From Strigamia acuminata (lineage: Eukaryota > Arthropoda > Chilopoda > Geophilomorpha > Linotaeniidae), in the NCBI GenBank assembly GCA_949358305.1, contig CASHSZ010000016.1, positions 1 through 64,000 of the forward strand: 64,000 nt of DNA, read 5' to 3'. The position numbers were made by a program, and so were the translations under genes. Positions 43,998-56,744 of this stretch are shown in pieces. The notes under the pieces were generated by a model. The model was not told the origin of the DNA and did no database searches. It saw only the letters and a program-made list of their open reading frames with translations. How positions within the stretch are numbered: position 1 is the first letter of the stretch; every line of letters starts with the position of its first letter.

Positions 43998-46985
43998 TTA
44001 AGGTAAGCGCAATTTTTTGCGGATCAAACTGGCCACCCATGGAGGTAATCTTCGATTCAAAATCGCTAAACTTAAATGTGCCGCTCCATTAATTAGCTTT
44101 CTCTTGACTTCTATAGAATTGATTGATTTCTGAAAACAGGTACGACACGTTGGCTTGTATCTCTCTTCTCCTCCCACAACCTGAACTTGCGTTTCACCCG
44201 ATATTCGTTTGGTGAACGACGCTTGGTTTCCACAAAAGTGGCATTTGGCATGAAGTTTGACAATAGTTTCCGCTAGTGGAATGAGATTAGATACTGCCTT
44301 GAATTCCTGTCTCTTAAAATCACCATTTAAAGCGGCAATTATTACATTCTTTCCTTCGTTCGCCATTTTGTCGGAAAACGAATCGATGTCTCCGAAAAAT
44401 TGCCCTTCGTCGATACCTATCGTCTTGACCGACTCCGCAATTTTCTTGATTTCCTGTAACGACGCGACCCGAACCGCTGGACGTCGTTGTCCGGTGTGGC
44501 TAACCATTTCATCTTTACTATATCTAACGTCTGTCAAATGCTTAACAAGCAGGCAAGAATTTTCTTCTTCATTTCGGATTACATTAAGTAAAGCAGTAGT
44601 TTTTCCAGAAAACATTGGGCCAATTACTAAATGTATATTTCCCGTGGCCTTTGTGACTGCATTTGATCTTCTGTGCGAATTGGTGAGTTTCTTGCGACTC
44701 CATTTCAATATCTTCCTCCATTTACTTAAACCCTTTTCTTCATCTTTTTTGAAATTTTTTGGAAATTCTCCTTTCTTTTCCGTAGACTCCAGTGTGTCAG
44801 GACTCTGAGAAATCGCCATCTTGCCCGACCTTATCCCTTTAAACGTCCGCTTTCCATCCATTTCCAATTCGATGGGGACGTCAGGATGCCGTACCTCCAG
44901 CTCGCTAGAGCGGCTCGCGGCAAAACGAGAAGCGATGACGCCTTTTGCTCGTACTCCACCCTTTTCGCTTTTCTCGTCGGGCATTGATGTGGAATTCGCC
45001 TGTCCAAACCCGCCTTTGTCCTTTTTTGAAGTGTTGAAAGTCATCTTCTTTCCAGAATCGATCGCCATACACGATACATCTCCCAGTGAGATATCGTCTT
45101 TGTAGATGGAAGGCTCTTTTGAGTTAATTTGTCCGTTTAAAATCCATCCAAAAACTGTTTTTATCATTCCTAATTCTGGACTAATTCTCTTCGTTCCCGC
45201 TTGAATTATTTTCCACCATGCTCCGCTTCCGATCAAGACATCTACCTCATCTGACACGGAGGGATGTGGTTCTGCCATCTCAAGATTAAACGACTTGATT
45301 TGTTGCAGCGTCTGGTGATCTACCACTCCCTTTATATTGGGAAGTGTGTCGGTATCAAGAGCAAATACAGACACTTTCTGCTTGTCGTGACGAGACTGCA
45401 ACTCGAATCTAAACACGTCATGACTTGTAGGAACTGGTTCCTTGTTCAGCAGACACTGGGTCATGGTGTGATACGTCTCAATCTTGTTTAGGTGTAATTT
45501 CTTTGCTAACCGCTTCGTAATATATGAACGATGACTACCCGGATCGAGTAATCCACGAACTGGGATTGTTTCGCCACTCTTTCGGACGAACAATGCTGTG
45601 AAAACCATTAGCTGGACGTCACTTGAGACCGACAACGAGACGTTGGCGGAGACGTTCTCTTCTTTGGTATCAGGTGGCTTTTCCGCATGACCTCTGTTAC
45701 AAATTGAAGAATGGTGTCGACCACCGCATGATCGGCAACAAAATTTTACAGGGCAGTTACCCACTGTATGGCTTGGTCTCAGGCAATTAAAGCATAGACG
45801 TTTTCGCTTAACGATGTCGTATTTCTCCGAAACTTCCAGATTTGCGTCGCAATTATTGTTGAAATGATCTCCTTCACAGAAGGCACAGATCAATTTCCGG
45901 ACTGGACCTGATTTTGGTTTGAATGATTCTTTCGTATTGGACCCGAATGACGTATTTTGCGCAACCGCGCAAGATGACATGGTCCCTCGTAATTCTTCTT
46001 TTTGCTCTCTAGTTGCTGGTTTCTCACTCTTCTTGGTGACTTTCTGACTGGTAAATACGCTATCGTCTGATAATTCTGCTACTCTGACTTCGCTTGCTAC
46101 AAATTCGAGAAATAAATTAACGTTTTCCACGTTTCTTTTGTAAATCCTATGAAATCGTCTTCCCAATTCCGGTGGAAACTTCCGCAATAATTCCGGGATT
46201 AGAAATAATCCAGTAGTCGTAACTGGGAACTTCAACTGTTCTAATGTTCGGAAAGCACCGGTGAGGGACGTCAATAGAGATTTTACTGGCTGGATTGGGT
46301 ACAAATCTTTAACTGCTTCGGCTTCACGAATTTTCCTCGCCAGAGCGTTCTTTTGGGCTACTTCTGACCCAAAAAGTCCTTCTAAACTGCTAAGTGCCAT
46401 TAAATACGAATCGTTAGTAAGTGGGTACGACTTAATCGCCACTTCAGCTTCCCCGATACAGCTTGATTTAAGATATTGAAGTTTTTCGACGTTCGATAAC
46501 TCGGCATCGGCGTCAACTGTGGTTGAAAACATATCCATGAAGCTCTTATACTCCATCGGATTCCCGTCGAATTTCTGCAGAGTCAACTTTGGAAGCTTTG
46601 TAGTCTTCCGTGATATGATTGAGGAGTTGTTCAGAAATCCAGAATTCATTAGCGTATTTCCGCCGGGATGTGCCCCAAACTTATCCTGCATCTGTTTTGA
46701 AAATTTCGTCCTTTGCTTAAGAAGATTGACCTTAGTCCTAATGTCTTCGAGACGTCTCAAACTAAGCAGGTAATCTGAACGTTCTATCTTGTCTTTAAAG
46801 ACAGCGAGCTCATCAATAAGGTCACTCAACTGCGCATCTATTGTTGCGTGGAGAGCTTCAAGCTCACCCCCGTCGAGAACGTTTGCAGATGTCGAGAGCA
46901 GATCCTCTGCTCCTTGGGCCTTGGCTTGCCATTGTGTTTCTTTCTCTTCCGCTGCTTCCGCGGTCAATCCAGCTGCAGTTGCCAT
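43998..46985 (-). CDS. Gag - zinc knuckles - partial protease - thymidine kinase fusion, 995 aa
   Basis: One uninterrupted frame. Residues about 40-100 are helical. 130-305 are the BEL/Pao Gag region (DUF1759-like: LPKLTLQKFDGNPMEYKSF). Three zinc knuckles follow: C367-C370-H374-C379, C398-C401-H406-C411 and a third at 416-429. 455-620 is the aspartic-protease-like region typical of BEL/Pao (DUF1758-like: GLLDPGSHRSYI, VDVLIGSGAWW, FGWILNGQI); the usual Asp-Ser/Thr-Gly reads Asp-Pro-Gly. A basic, Ser-rich linker spans 620-780. Residues 782-952 are a complete thymidine kinase: P-loop GPMFSGKT (789-796), DEGQFF (859-864), FTKRISGE and Zn cysteines CHFC (915-918) and CRTC (947-950). A 43-residue tail follows. 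Reverse transcriptase would normally follow the protease. The kinase is related to, but clearly different from, the one at 19.8 kb. Confidence 0.92.
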   Translation of the reverse strand: MATAAGLTAEAAEEKETQWQAKAQGAEDLLSTSANVLDGGELEALHATIDAQLSDLIDELAVFKDKIERSDYLLSLRRLEDIRTKVNLLKQRTKFSKQMQDKFGAHPGGNTLMNSGFLNNSSIISRKTTKLPKLTLQKFDGNPMEYKSFMDMFSTTVDADAELSNVEKLQYLKSSCIGEAEVAIKSYPLTNDSYLMALSSLEGLFGSEVAQKNALARKIREAEAVKDLYPIQPVKSLLTSLTGAFRTLEQLKFPVTTTGLFLIPELLRKFPPELGRRFHRIYKRNVENVNLFLEFVASEVRVAELSDDSVFTSQKVTKKSEKPATREQKEELRGTMSSCAVAQNTSFGSNTKESFKPKSGPVRKLICAFCEGDHFNNNCDANLEVSEKYDIVKRKRLCFNCLRPSHTVGNCPVKFCCRSCGGRHHSSICNRGHAEKPPDTKEENVSANVSLSVSSDVQLMVFTALFVRKSGETIPVRGLLDPGSHRSYITKRLAKKLHLNKIETYHTMTQCLLNKEPVPTSHDVFRFELQSRHDKQKVSVFALDTDTLPNIKGVVDHQTLQQIKSFNLEMAEPHPSVSDEVDVLIGSGAWWKIIQAGTKRISPELGMIKTVFGWILNGQINSKEPSIYKDDISLGDVSCMAIDSGKKMTFNTSKKDKGGFGQANSTSMPDEKSEKGGVRAKGVIASRFAASRSSELEVRHPDVPIELEMDGKRTFKGIRSGKMAISQSPDTLESTEKKGEFPKNFKKDEEKGLSKWRKILKWSRKKLTNSHRRSNAVTKATGNIHLVIGPMFSGKTTALLNVIRNEEENSCLLVKHLTDVRYSKDEMVSHTGQRRPAVRVASLQEIKKIAESVKTIGIDEGQFFGDIDSFSDKMANEGKNVIIAALNGDFKRQEFKAVSNLIPLAETIVKLHAKCHFCGNQASFTKRISGETQVQVVGGEERYKPTCRTCFQKSINSIEVKRKLINGAAHLSLAILNRRLPPWVASLIRKKLRLP

Positions 46986-48155
46986 TTATTCTCGAGAAAG
47001 AGAGAATGAGAATAAAAATTCTATTCAACAACTCAATCACTGCTAATTAAATCCCCACGAATATTCTCCGAACTTCACAGACTCTTACTTATACTTGCTT
47101 AACGTTAATTCAAATGCGGTGTGCAAATGAAAAACGACCTCGAAATAAAATGCTAAACTCAACTCCGAAATGCCACAGACAATCTGACTTGACACACTAT
47201 ACGTAATACACTGGGACGGAATTATTGACCGCACAAATAAACTTATCCGCATAAATATCTTGATAATTCCCCCAAAATGCACTTAGTTCGAAATTAATAA
47301 TTAATATCTAACCGCACAACCGAGATAAATAGTTATCTTTTACAATAACACTGCACAAAGGAGATAAATAGTTATATTTTACAATAACCCCGCACAAAGA
47401 GATAAATAGTTATATTTTACAATAACCCCGCACAAAAAGAGATAATAGCTATAGTTTATAATAGCGCTGCACAAAAGAGATAATTAGCTATCATATACAA
47501 TAGCTCCGCACTTAAGAGATAATAACTTGATGTTTAAAATTATTGACATAAAAAACCCCTTTTAAACTCCCCAAACACAGCTCGAAATTGGCAGAAACTT
47601 CCTTGAAAAATCAGATAAAGAATTAATTTAAATAAATATAATTCTTAAATTCTAACAGCAATTGAATTAAAATTAATCTTGTTCTTTTTTCAGCTGCAGA
47701 TGAACTTGAAGATTGACATTGCGTTGTGTTTCTCAAATTGTTGACCAGGAAATCGCTTGCTTGTCTCCTTATGTTGACCGCCACAGTAGAAGGACTCCGA
47801 ACTCGTTACACTTGACATAAAATCCACTGACGAATCAACTCCCTGACGACTGCGAAGGATGACACAGCACAAACACACTTCTGTCGCAAATGGCGACAAT
47901 AATCCAGTAGAGAAAAATCGAAAAACGTGTTGTCACACACTTCATACCACGAAAATCGGCACCACACACTGCTTACTGCGAACTAGATGCCACACACTGC
48001 CTCACTGTGAAGTCGGGAACACACACGCAAATCACCGTGAAATCGACGTCACACACCTGGCTAAAAATGCAATGACGTGCACTGAAATCCACTGGAAGAA
48101 CTGGACGAAAATCCTGGTTGGCAACAACAAAATCCTTGGGTCACGGTACCAAAAA
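46986..48155 (-). other. 5' leader with primer-binding region and tandem repeats
   Basis: Directly after the 5' LTR the coding strand reads TTTTTGGTACCGTGACCC, the BEL/Pao-type primer-binding region starting TGG (48151-48138). Farther on are degenerate GTGTGTG-centred units (about 47,930-48,060) and five to six units of about 47 bp containing GAGATAAATAGTTAT (about 47,308-47,530). No ORF is convincing. Possible roles (packaging, dimer formation) are inference. Confidence 0.7.
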
Positions 48156-49111
48156 TGTTGCAACTCGCCACTGCCGTGATGCGACGAGTTGTAACGCGAT
48201 GGGGAATTCTTGGCAAATTTCCCATAGGCCTATACTGAGAGGAGAAATGAGTTGACTTGAGTTTCTGCACTGGATCTTGTGGGGAGCTGCTCCAGGGAGT
48301 TTGGGGTTAAATCTCCCTACTCACACATGTTGGATGTTGAATAAAATAAACCTTTGTGTAGAAAAATCCAGATAATGCTTTTAATCATTTCAAAACATTA
48401 ACATGGAGGCAAATTCAACTTAACTACATCTAATTCTTCATAACAAGAGTGTAACAACTTCATAACAACAACAATTCTATAGCAACAACAAATTCATGAG
48501 GCACCTAGTGACTAAATTCATAAATAACATAAGTTAAAGCTTGCATTGTGCCTCATAATAGAGATAAAATCAACTAAAATTAACAGAAATCATTGGAAAG
48601 AATTATAACAAATAGAATAGGAATAAACTTAACTAAATATGCAAATAACGCATCTAAAGCAAGTCAAATACACTGTAAAAATGCATTAATTGCAATCCAT
48701 TACAAAATTAACAATTCCTTCTTTTCCAATGCACCTTTAAAGCAACTCAGATGCTTCAAACCCGTCATTCCGCCTTCACAACTGAACTGGGAACAGGACA
48801 AGACTTAGAAATAGGTAAACATAGCATGAAAACATTGGAAAACAAGACTAAAAATTCCTAAACCTTGACCTTGTCATTCTAAGAGATAAAATACCTAACA
48901 AACATTGTCTTTACTGAAAATTGGCACACAAAAAAGACATGTAAAATTCCTATTACAACAGAAAAAGATTAGATATTTGCTAAATAAATAATACAATTAT
49001 AAGACCGAAATTAGTAACTCTTCTTTACATTTTCGAACACATAAAATCAAACTACTATCAAATTGACGAGCAGTTGTGGTCTCTCTTTCCTCCTTTCTGT
49101 TGCTCGAAACA
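48156..49111 (-). repeat. 5' LTR of the TK element
   Basis: Same 956 bp as 42949-43904, without a visible difference. Promoter is presumed here; no clear TATA box was singled out. Confidence 0.95.
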
Positions 49112-52100
49112 GTCTTGTGGTGTTTGTGCTAAGTCAACTGTGATGAGATCAAAAGTCTATTCTCCCAAATCATTGCTTGGATGTTGCTAAAACTTACATT
49201 AAAGCTTTTTACTAAGGTTTAAACACTATTTCAAAACATTCAGAGACATTGGTCTTGTGATGTTTGTGCTAAGTCAACTGTGATGAGATCAAAAGTCTAT
49301 TCTCCTAAATCATTGCTTGGATGTTGCTAAAACTTACATTGAAGCCTTCTACTAAGGTTTAAACACTATTTCAGAACATTCAGAGACATTGGTTTGTGGT
49401 GTTTGTGCTAAGTCAACTGTGATGTCAAATGAGATCAAAAGTTTATTCTTTCAAATTATTGCTTGGATGTTGCTAACACTTACATTGAAGCCTTCTACTA
49501 AGGTTTAAACACTATTTCTAAACATTCAGAGACATTGGTCTTGTGGTGTTTGTGCTAAGTCAACTGTGATGAGATCAAAAGTCTATTCTCCCAAATCATT
49601 GCTTGGATGTTGCTAAAACTTACATTGAAGCCTTCTACTAAGGTTTAAACACTATTTCAGAACATTCAGAGACATTGGTTTGTGGTGTTTGTGCTAAGTC
49701 AACTGTGATGAGATCAAAAGTCTATTCTCCAAAATCATTGCTTGGATGTTGCTAACACTTACATTGAAGCCTTCTACTAAGGTTTAAACACTATTTCTAA
49801 ACATTCAGAGACATTGGTCTTGTGGTGTTTGTGCTAAGTCAACTGTGACGTCAAATGAGATCAAAAGTTTATTCTTTCAAATTATTGCTTGGATGTTGCT
49901 AAAACTTACAATGAAGCTTTCTACTAAGATTTAAACACTATTTCAGAACATTCAGAAACATTGGTCTTGTGATGTTTGTGCTAAGTCAACTGTGATGTCA
50001 AATGGGATCAAAAGTTTATTCTTCTAAATCATTGCTTGGATGTTGCTAAAACTTACATTGAAGCCTTCTACTAAGGTTTAAACACTATTTCAGAACATTC
50101 AGAGACATTGGTCTTGTGATGTTTGTGCTAAGTCAACTGTGATGTCAAATGAGATCAAAAGTTTATTCTTTCAAATCATTGCTTGGATGTTGCTAAAACT
50201 TACATTAAAGCTTTCTACTAAAGTTTAAACACTATTTCAGAACATTCAGAGACATTGGTCTTGTGGTGTTTGTGCTAAGTCAACTGTGATGAGATCAAAA
50301 GTCTATTCTCCCAAATCATTGCTTAGATGTTGCTAAAACTTACATTGAAGCCGTCTACTAAGGTTTAAACACTATTTCAGAACATTTAGAGACATTGGTC
50401 TTGTGGTGTTTGTGCTAGGTCAACTGTGATGAGATCAAAAGTCTATTTTCCCAAATCATTTCTTGGATGTTGCTAAAACTTACATTAAAGCTTTCTACTA
50501 AGGTTTAAACACTATTTCAAAACATTCAGAGACATTGGTCTTGTGATGTTTGTGCTAAGTCAACTGTGATGAGATCAAAAGTCTATTCTCCTAAATCATT
50601 GCTTGGATGTTGCTAAAACTTACATTAAAGCTTTCTACTAAGGTTTAAACACTATTTCAAAACATTCAGAGACATTGGTCTTGTGATGTTTGTGCTAAGT
50701 CAACTGTGATGAGATCAAAAGTCTATTCTCCCAAATCATTGCTTGGATGTTGCTAAAACTTACATTGAAGCCTTCTACTAAGGTTTAAACACTATTTCAG
50801 AACATTCAGAGACATTGGTTTGTGGTGTTTGTGCTAAGTCAACTGTGATGTCAAATGGGATCAAAAGTTTATTCTTCCAAATCATTGTTTGGATGTTGCT
50901 AAAACTTACATTGAAGCCTTCTACTAAGGTTTAAACACTATTTCAGAACATTCAGAGACATTGGTCTTGTGATGTTTGTGCTAAGTCAACTGTGATGTCA
51001 AATGAGATCAAAAGTTTATTCTTTCAAATTACTGCTTGGATGTTGCTAACACTTACATTGAAGCCTTCTACTAAGGTTTAAACACTATTTCTAAACATTC
51101 AGAGACATTGGTCTTGTGGTGTTTGTGCTAAGTCAACTGTGACGTCAAATGAGATCAAAAGTTTATTCTTTCAAATTATTGCTTGGATGTTGCTAAAACT
51201 TACATTGAAGCTTTCTACTAAGGTTTAAACACTATTTCAGAACATTCAGAGACATTGGTCTTGTGATGTTTGTGCTAAGTCAACTGTGATGAGATCAAAA
51301 GTCTATTCTCCAAAATCATTGCTTGGATGTTGCTAAAACTTACATTGAAGCCTTCTACTAAGGTTTAAACACTATTTCAGAACATTCAGACACATTGGTC
51401 TTGTGGTGTTTGTGCTAAGTCAACTGTGACGTCAAATGAGATCAAAAGTTTATTCTTTCAAATTATTGCTTGGATGTTGCTAAAACTTACATTGAAGCTT
51501 TCTACTAAGGTTTAAACACTATTTCAGAACATTCAGAAACATTGGTCTTGTGATGTCAACTGTGATGTCAAATGGGATCAAAAGTTTATTCTTCCAAATC
51601 ATTGCTTGGATGTTGCTAAAACTTACATTGAAGCCTTCTACTAAGGTTTAAACACTATTTCAGAACATTCAGAGACATTGGTCTTGTGATGTTTGTGCTA
51701 AGTCAACTGTGATGTCAAATGAGATCAAAAGTTTATTCTTTCAAATCATTGCTTGGATGTTGCTAAAACTTACATTAAAGCTTTCTACTAAAGTTTAAAC
51801 ACTATTTCAGAACATTCAGAGACATTGGTCTTGTGGTGTTTGTGCTAAGTCAACTGTGATGAGATCAAAAGTCTATTCTCCCAAATCATTGCTTAGATGT
51901 TGCTAAAACTTACATTGAAGCCGTCTACTAAGGTTTAAACACTATTTCAAAACATTCAGAGACATTGGTCTTGTGATGTTTGTGCTAAGTCAACTGTGAT
52001 GAGATCAAAAGTCTATTCTCCCAAATCATTGCTTGGATGTTGCTAAAACTTACATTGAAGCCTTCTACTAAGGTTTAAACACTATTTCAGAACATTCAGA

Positions 52101-55100
52101 GACATTGGTTTGTGGTGTTTGTGCTAAGTCAACTGTGATGTCAAATGAGATCAAAAGTTTATTCTTTAAAATTATTGCTTGGATGTTGCTAACACTTACA
52201 TTGAAGCCTTCTACTAAGGTTTAAATACTATTTCTAAACATTCAGAGACATTGGTCTTGTGGTGTTTGTGCTAAGTCAACTGTGATGAGATCAAAAGTCT
52301 ATTCTCCCAAATCATTGCTTGGATGTTGCTAAAACTTACATTGAAGCCTTCTACTAAGGTTTAAACACTATTTCAGAACATTCAGAGACATTGGTTTGTG
52401 GTGTTTGTGCTAAGTCAACTGTGATGTCAAATGAGATCAAAAGTTTATTCTTTCAAATTATTGCTTGGATGTTGCTAAAACTAACATTGAAGCCTTCTAC
52501 TAAGGTTTAAACACTATTTCAGAACATTCAGAGACATTGGTCTTGTGGTGTTTGTGCTAAGTCAACTGTGATGAGATCAAAAGTCTATTCTCCTAAATCA
52601 TTGCTTGGATGTTGCTAAAACTTACATTAAAGCTTTCTACTAAGGTTTAAACACTATTTCAAAACATTCAGAGACATTGGTCTTGTGATGTTTGTGCTAA
52701 GTCAACTGTGATGAGATCAAAAGTCTATTCTCCCAAATCATTGCTTGGATGTTGCTAAAACTTACATTGAAGCCTTCTACTAAGGTTTAAACACTATTTC
52801 AGAACATTCAGAGACATTGGTTTGTGGTGTTTGTGCTAAGTCAACTGTGATGTCAAATGGGATCAAAAGTTTATTCTTCCAAATCATTGTTTGGATGTTG
52901 CTAAAACTTACATTGAAGCCTTCTACTAAGGTTTAAACACTATTTCAGAACATTCAGAGACATTGGTCTTGTGATGTTTGTGCTAAGTCAACTGTGATGT
53001 CAAATGAGATCAAAAGTTTATTCTTTCAAATTACTGCTTGGATGTTGCTAACACTTACATTGAAGCCTTCTACTAAGGTTTAAACACTATTTCTAAACAT
53101 TCAGAGACATTGGTCTTGTGGTGTTTGTGCTAAGTCAACTGTGACGTCAAATGAGATCAAAAGTTTATTCTTTCAAATTATTGCTTGGATGTTGCTAAAA
53201 CTTACATTGAAGCTTTCTACTAAGGTTTAAACACTATTTCAGAACATTCAGAGACATTGGTCTTGTGATGTTTGTGCTAAGTCAACTGTGATGAGATCAA
53301 AAGTCTATTCTCCAAAATCATTGCTTGGATGTTGCTAAAACTTACATTGAAGCCTTCTACTAAGGTTTAAACACTATTTCAGAACATTCAGACACATTGG
53401 TCTTGTGGTGTTTGTGCTAAGTCAACTGTGACGTCAAATGAGATCAAAAGTTTATTCTTTCAAAATTATTGCTTGGATGTTGCTAAAACTTACATTGAAG
53501 CTTTCTACTAAGGTTTAAACACTATTTCAGAACATTCAGAAACATTGGTCTTGTGATGTTTGTGCTAAGTCAACTGTGATGTCAAATGGGATCAAAAGTT
53601 TATTCTTCCAAATCATTGCTTGGATGTTGCTAAAACTTACATTGAAGCCTTCTACTAAGGTTTAAACACTATTTCAGAACATTCAGAGACATTGGTCTTG
53701 TGATGTTTGTGCTAAGTCAACTGTGATGTCAAATGAGATCAAAAGTTTATTCTTTCAAATCATTGCTTGGATGTTGCTAAAACTTACATTAAAGCTTTCT
53801 ACTAAAGTTTAAACACTATTTCAGAACATTCAGAGACATTGGTCTTGTGGTGTTTGTGCTAAGTCAACTGTGATGAGATCAAAAGTCTATTCTCCCAAAT
53901 CATTGCTTAGATGTTGCTAAAACTTACATTGAAGCCGTCTACTAAGGTTTAAACACTATTTCAAAACATTCAGAGACATTGGTCTTGTGATGTTTGTGCT
54001 AAGTCAACTGTGATGAGATCAAAAGTCTATTCTCCCAAATCATTGCTTGGATGTTGCTAAAACTTACATTGAAGCCTTCTACTAAGGTTTAAACACTATT
54101 TCAGAACATTCAGAGACATTGGTTTGTGGTGTTTGTGCTAAGTCAACTGTGATGTCAAATGGGATCAAAAGTTTATTCTTCCAAATCATTGTTTGGATGT
54201 TGCTAAAACTTACATTGAAGCCTTCTACTAAGGTTTAAACACTATTTCAGAACATTCAGAGACATTGGTCTTGTGATGTTTGTGCTAAGTCAACTGTGAT
54301 GTCAAATGAGATCAAAAGTTTATTCTTTCAAATTACTGCTTGGATGTTGCTAACACTTACATTGAAGCCTTCTACTAAGGTTTAAACACTATTTCTAAAC
54401 ATTCAGAGACATTGGTCTTGTGGTGTTTGTGCTAAGTCAACTGTGACGTCAAATGAGATCAAAAGTTTATTCTTTCAAATTATTGCTTGGATGTTGCTAA
54501 AACTTACATTGAAGCTTTCTACTAAGGTTTAAACACTATTTCAGAACATTCAGAGACATTGGTCTTGTGATGTTTGTGCTAAGTCAACTGTGATGAGATC
54601 AAAAGTCTATTCTCCAAAATCATTGCTTGGATGTTGCTAAAACTTACATTGAAGCCTTCTACTAAGGTTTAAACACTATTTCAGAACATTCAGACACATT
54701 GGTCTTGTGGTGTTTGTGCTAAGTCAACTGTGACGTCAAATGAGATCAAAAGTTTATTCTTTCAAATTATTGCTTGGATGTTGCTAAAACTTACATTGAA
54801 GCTTTCTACTAAGGTTTAAACACTATTTCAGAACATTCAGAAACATTGGTCTTGTGATGTTTGTGCTAAGTCAACTGTGATGAGATCAAAAGTCTATTCT
54901 CCCAAATCATTGCTTGGATGTTGCTAAAACTTACATTGAAGCCTTCTACTAAGGTTTAAACACTATTTCAGAACATTCAGAGACATTGGTTTGTGGTGTT
55001 TGTGCTAAGTCAACTGTGATGTCAAATGGGATCAAAAGTTTATTCTTCCAAATCATTGTTTGGATGTTGCTAAAACTTACATTGAAGCCTTCTACTAAGG

Positions 55101-56744
55101 TTTAAACACTATTTCAGAACATTCAGAGACATTGGTCTTGTGATGTTTGTGCTAAGTCAACTGTGATGTCAAATGAGATCAAAAGTTTATTCTTTCAAAT
55201 TACTGCTTGGATGTTGCTAACACTTACATTGAAGCCTTCTACTAAGGTTTAAACACTATTTCTAAACATTCAGAGACATTGGTCTTGTGGTGTTTGTGCT
55301 AAGTCAACTGTGACGTCAAATGAGATCAAAAGTTTATTCTTTCAAATTATTGCTTGGATGTTGCTAAAACTTACATTGAAGCTTTCTACTAAGGTTTAAA
55401 CACTATTTCAGAACATTCAGAGACATTGGTCTTGTGATGTTTGTGCTAAGTCAACTGTGATGTCAAATGGGATCAAAAGTTTATTCTTCCAAATCATTGC
55501 TTGGATGTTGCTAAAACTTACATTGAAGCCTTCTACTAAGGTTTAAACACTATTTCAGAACATTCAGAGACATTGGTCTTGTGATGTTTGTGCTAAGTCA
55601 ACTGTGATGTCAAATGAGATCAAAAGTTTATTCTTTCAAATCATTGCTTGGATGTTGCTAAAACTTACATTAAAGCTTTCTACTAAAGTTTAAACACTAT
55701 TTCAGAACATTCAGAGACATTGGTCTTGTGGTGTTTGTGCTAAGTCAACTGTGATGAGATCAAAAGTCTATTCTCCCAAATCATTGCTTAGATGTTGCTA
55801 AAACTTACATTGAAGCCGTCTACTAAGGTTTAAACACTATTTCAAAACATTCAGAGACATTGGTCTTGTGATGTTTGTGCTAAGTCAACTGTGATGAGAT
55901 CAAAAGTCTATTCTCCCAAATCATTGCTTGGATGTTGCTAAAACTTACATTGAAGCCTTCTACTAAGGTTTAAACACTATTTCAGAACATTCAGAGACAT
56001 TGGTTTGTGGTGTTTGTGCTAAGTCAACTGTGATGTCAAATGAGATCAAAAGTTTATTCTTTCAAATTATTGCTTGGATGTTGCTAACACTTACATTGAA
56101 GCCTTCTACTAAGGTTTAAACACTATTTCTAAACATTCAGAGACATTGGTCTTGTGGTGTTTGTGCTAAGTCAACTGTGATGAGATCAAAAGTCTATTCT
56201 CCCAAATCATTGCTTGGATGTTGCTAAAACTTACATTGAAGCCTTCTACTAAGGTTTAAACACTATTTCAGAACATTCAGAGACATTGGTTTGTGGTGTT
56301 TGTGCTAAGTCAACTGTGATGTCAAATGAGATCAAAAGTTTATTCTTTCAAATCATTGCTTGGATGTTGCTAAAACTTACATTAAAGCTTTCTACTAAGG
56401 TTTAAACACTATTTCAGATTATTTAGAGACATTGGTCTTGTGATGTTTGTGCTAAGTCAACTGTGATGAGATCAAAAGTCTATTCTCCCAAATCATTGCT
56501 TGGATGTTGCTAAAACTTACATTAAAGCTTTCTACTAAGGTTTAAACACTATTTCAAAACATTCAGAGACATTGGTCTTGTGATGTTTGTGCTAAGTCAA
56601 CTGTGACGTCAAATGAGATCAAAAGTTTATTCTTTCAAATTATTGCTTGGATGTTGCTAAAACTTACATTGAAGCTTTCTACTAAGGTTTAAACACTATT
56701 TCAGAACATTCAGAAACATTGGTCTTGTGATGTTTGTGCTAAGT
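49112..56744. repeat. Satellite array, right part
   Basis: Continues the array in the same orientation for about 53 monomers, beginning with the target duplication. Higher-order groups differ from the left part: monomers with AAATTACTGCTTGG recur near 51,025, 53,030, 54,330 and 55,200. Many long monomers here carry TGACGTCA. One monomer near 51,550 has a 14-bp deletion. Confidence 0.97.

Larger units (their letters stand above)
42949..49111 (-). mobile_element. Complete LTR retrotransposon carrying thymidine kinase (BEL/Pao-like, non-autonomous)
   Basis: A 6,163-bp element with identical-length LTRs (956 bp), TG...CA ends and a 4-bp target duplication in the satellite. Coding strand is minus. 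Order: LTR, primer-binding region, 1.17-kb leader, one 995-aa ORF, 93-bp tail, LTR. The ORF has BEL/Pao Gag and a protease start but no RT, RNase H or integrase. The LTRs look identical, so insertion is recent. A second copy in the opposite orientation starts at 56,745. Confidence 0.93.

Noticed and set aside
47859-48179. 106-codon frame repeated at 63641-63961
   Set aside because: It crosses the leader and LTR edge on the antisense strand; its Cys/His/Thr bias follows from the GTGTGTG repeats.
32748-56744. CRISPR-like regular repeats
   Set aside because: Monomers are contiguous 140/146-bp units without spacers and the context is animal DNA.
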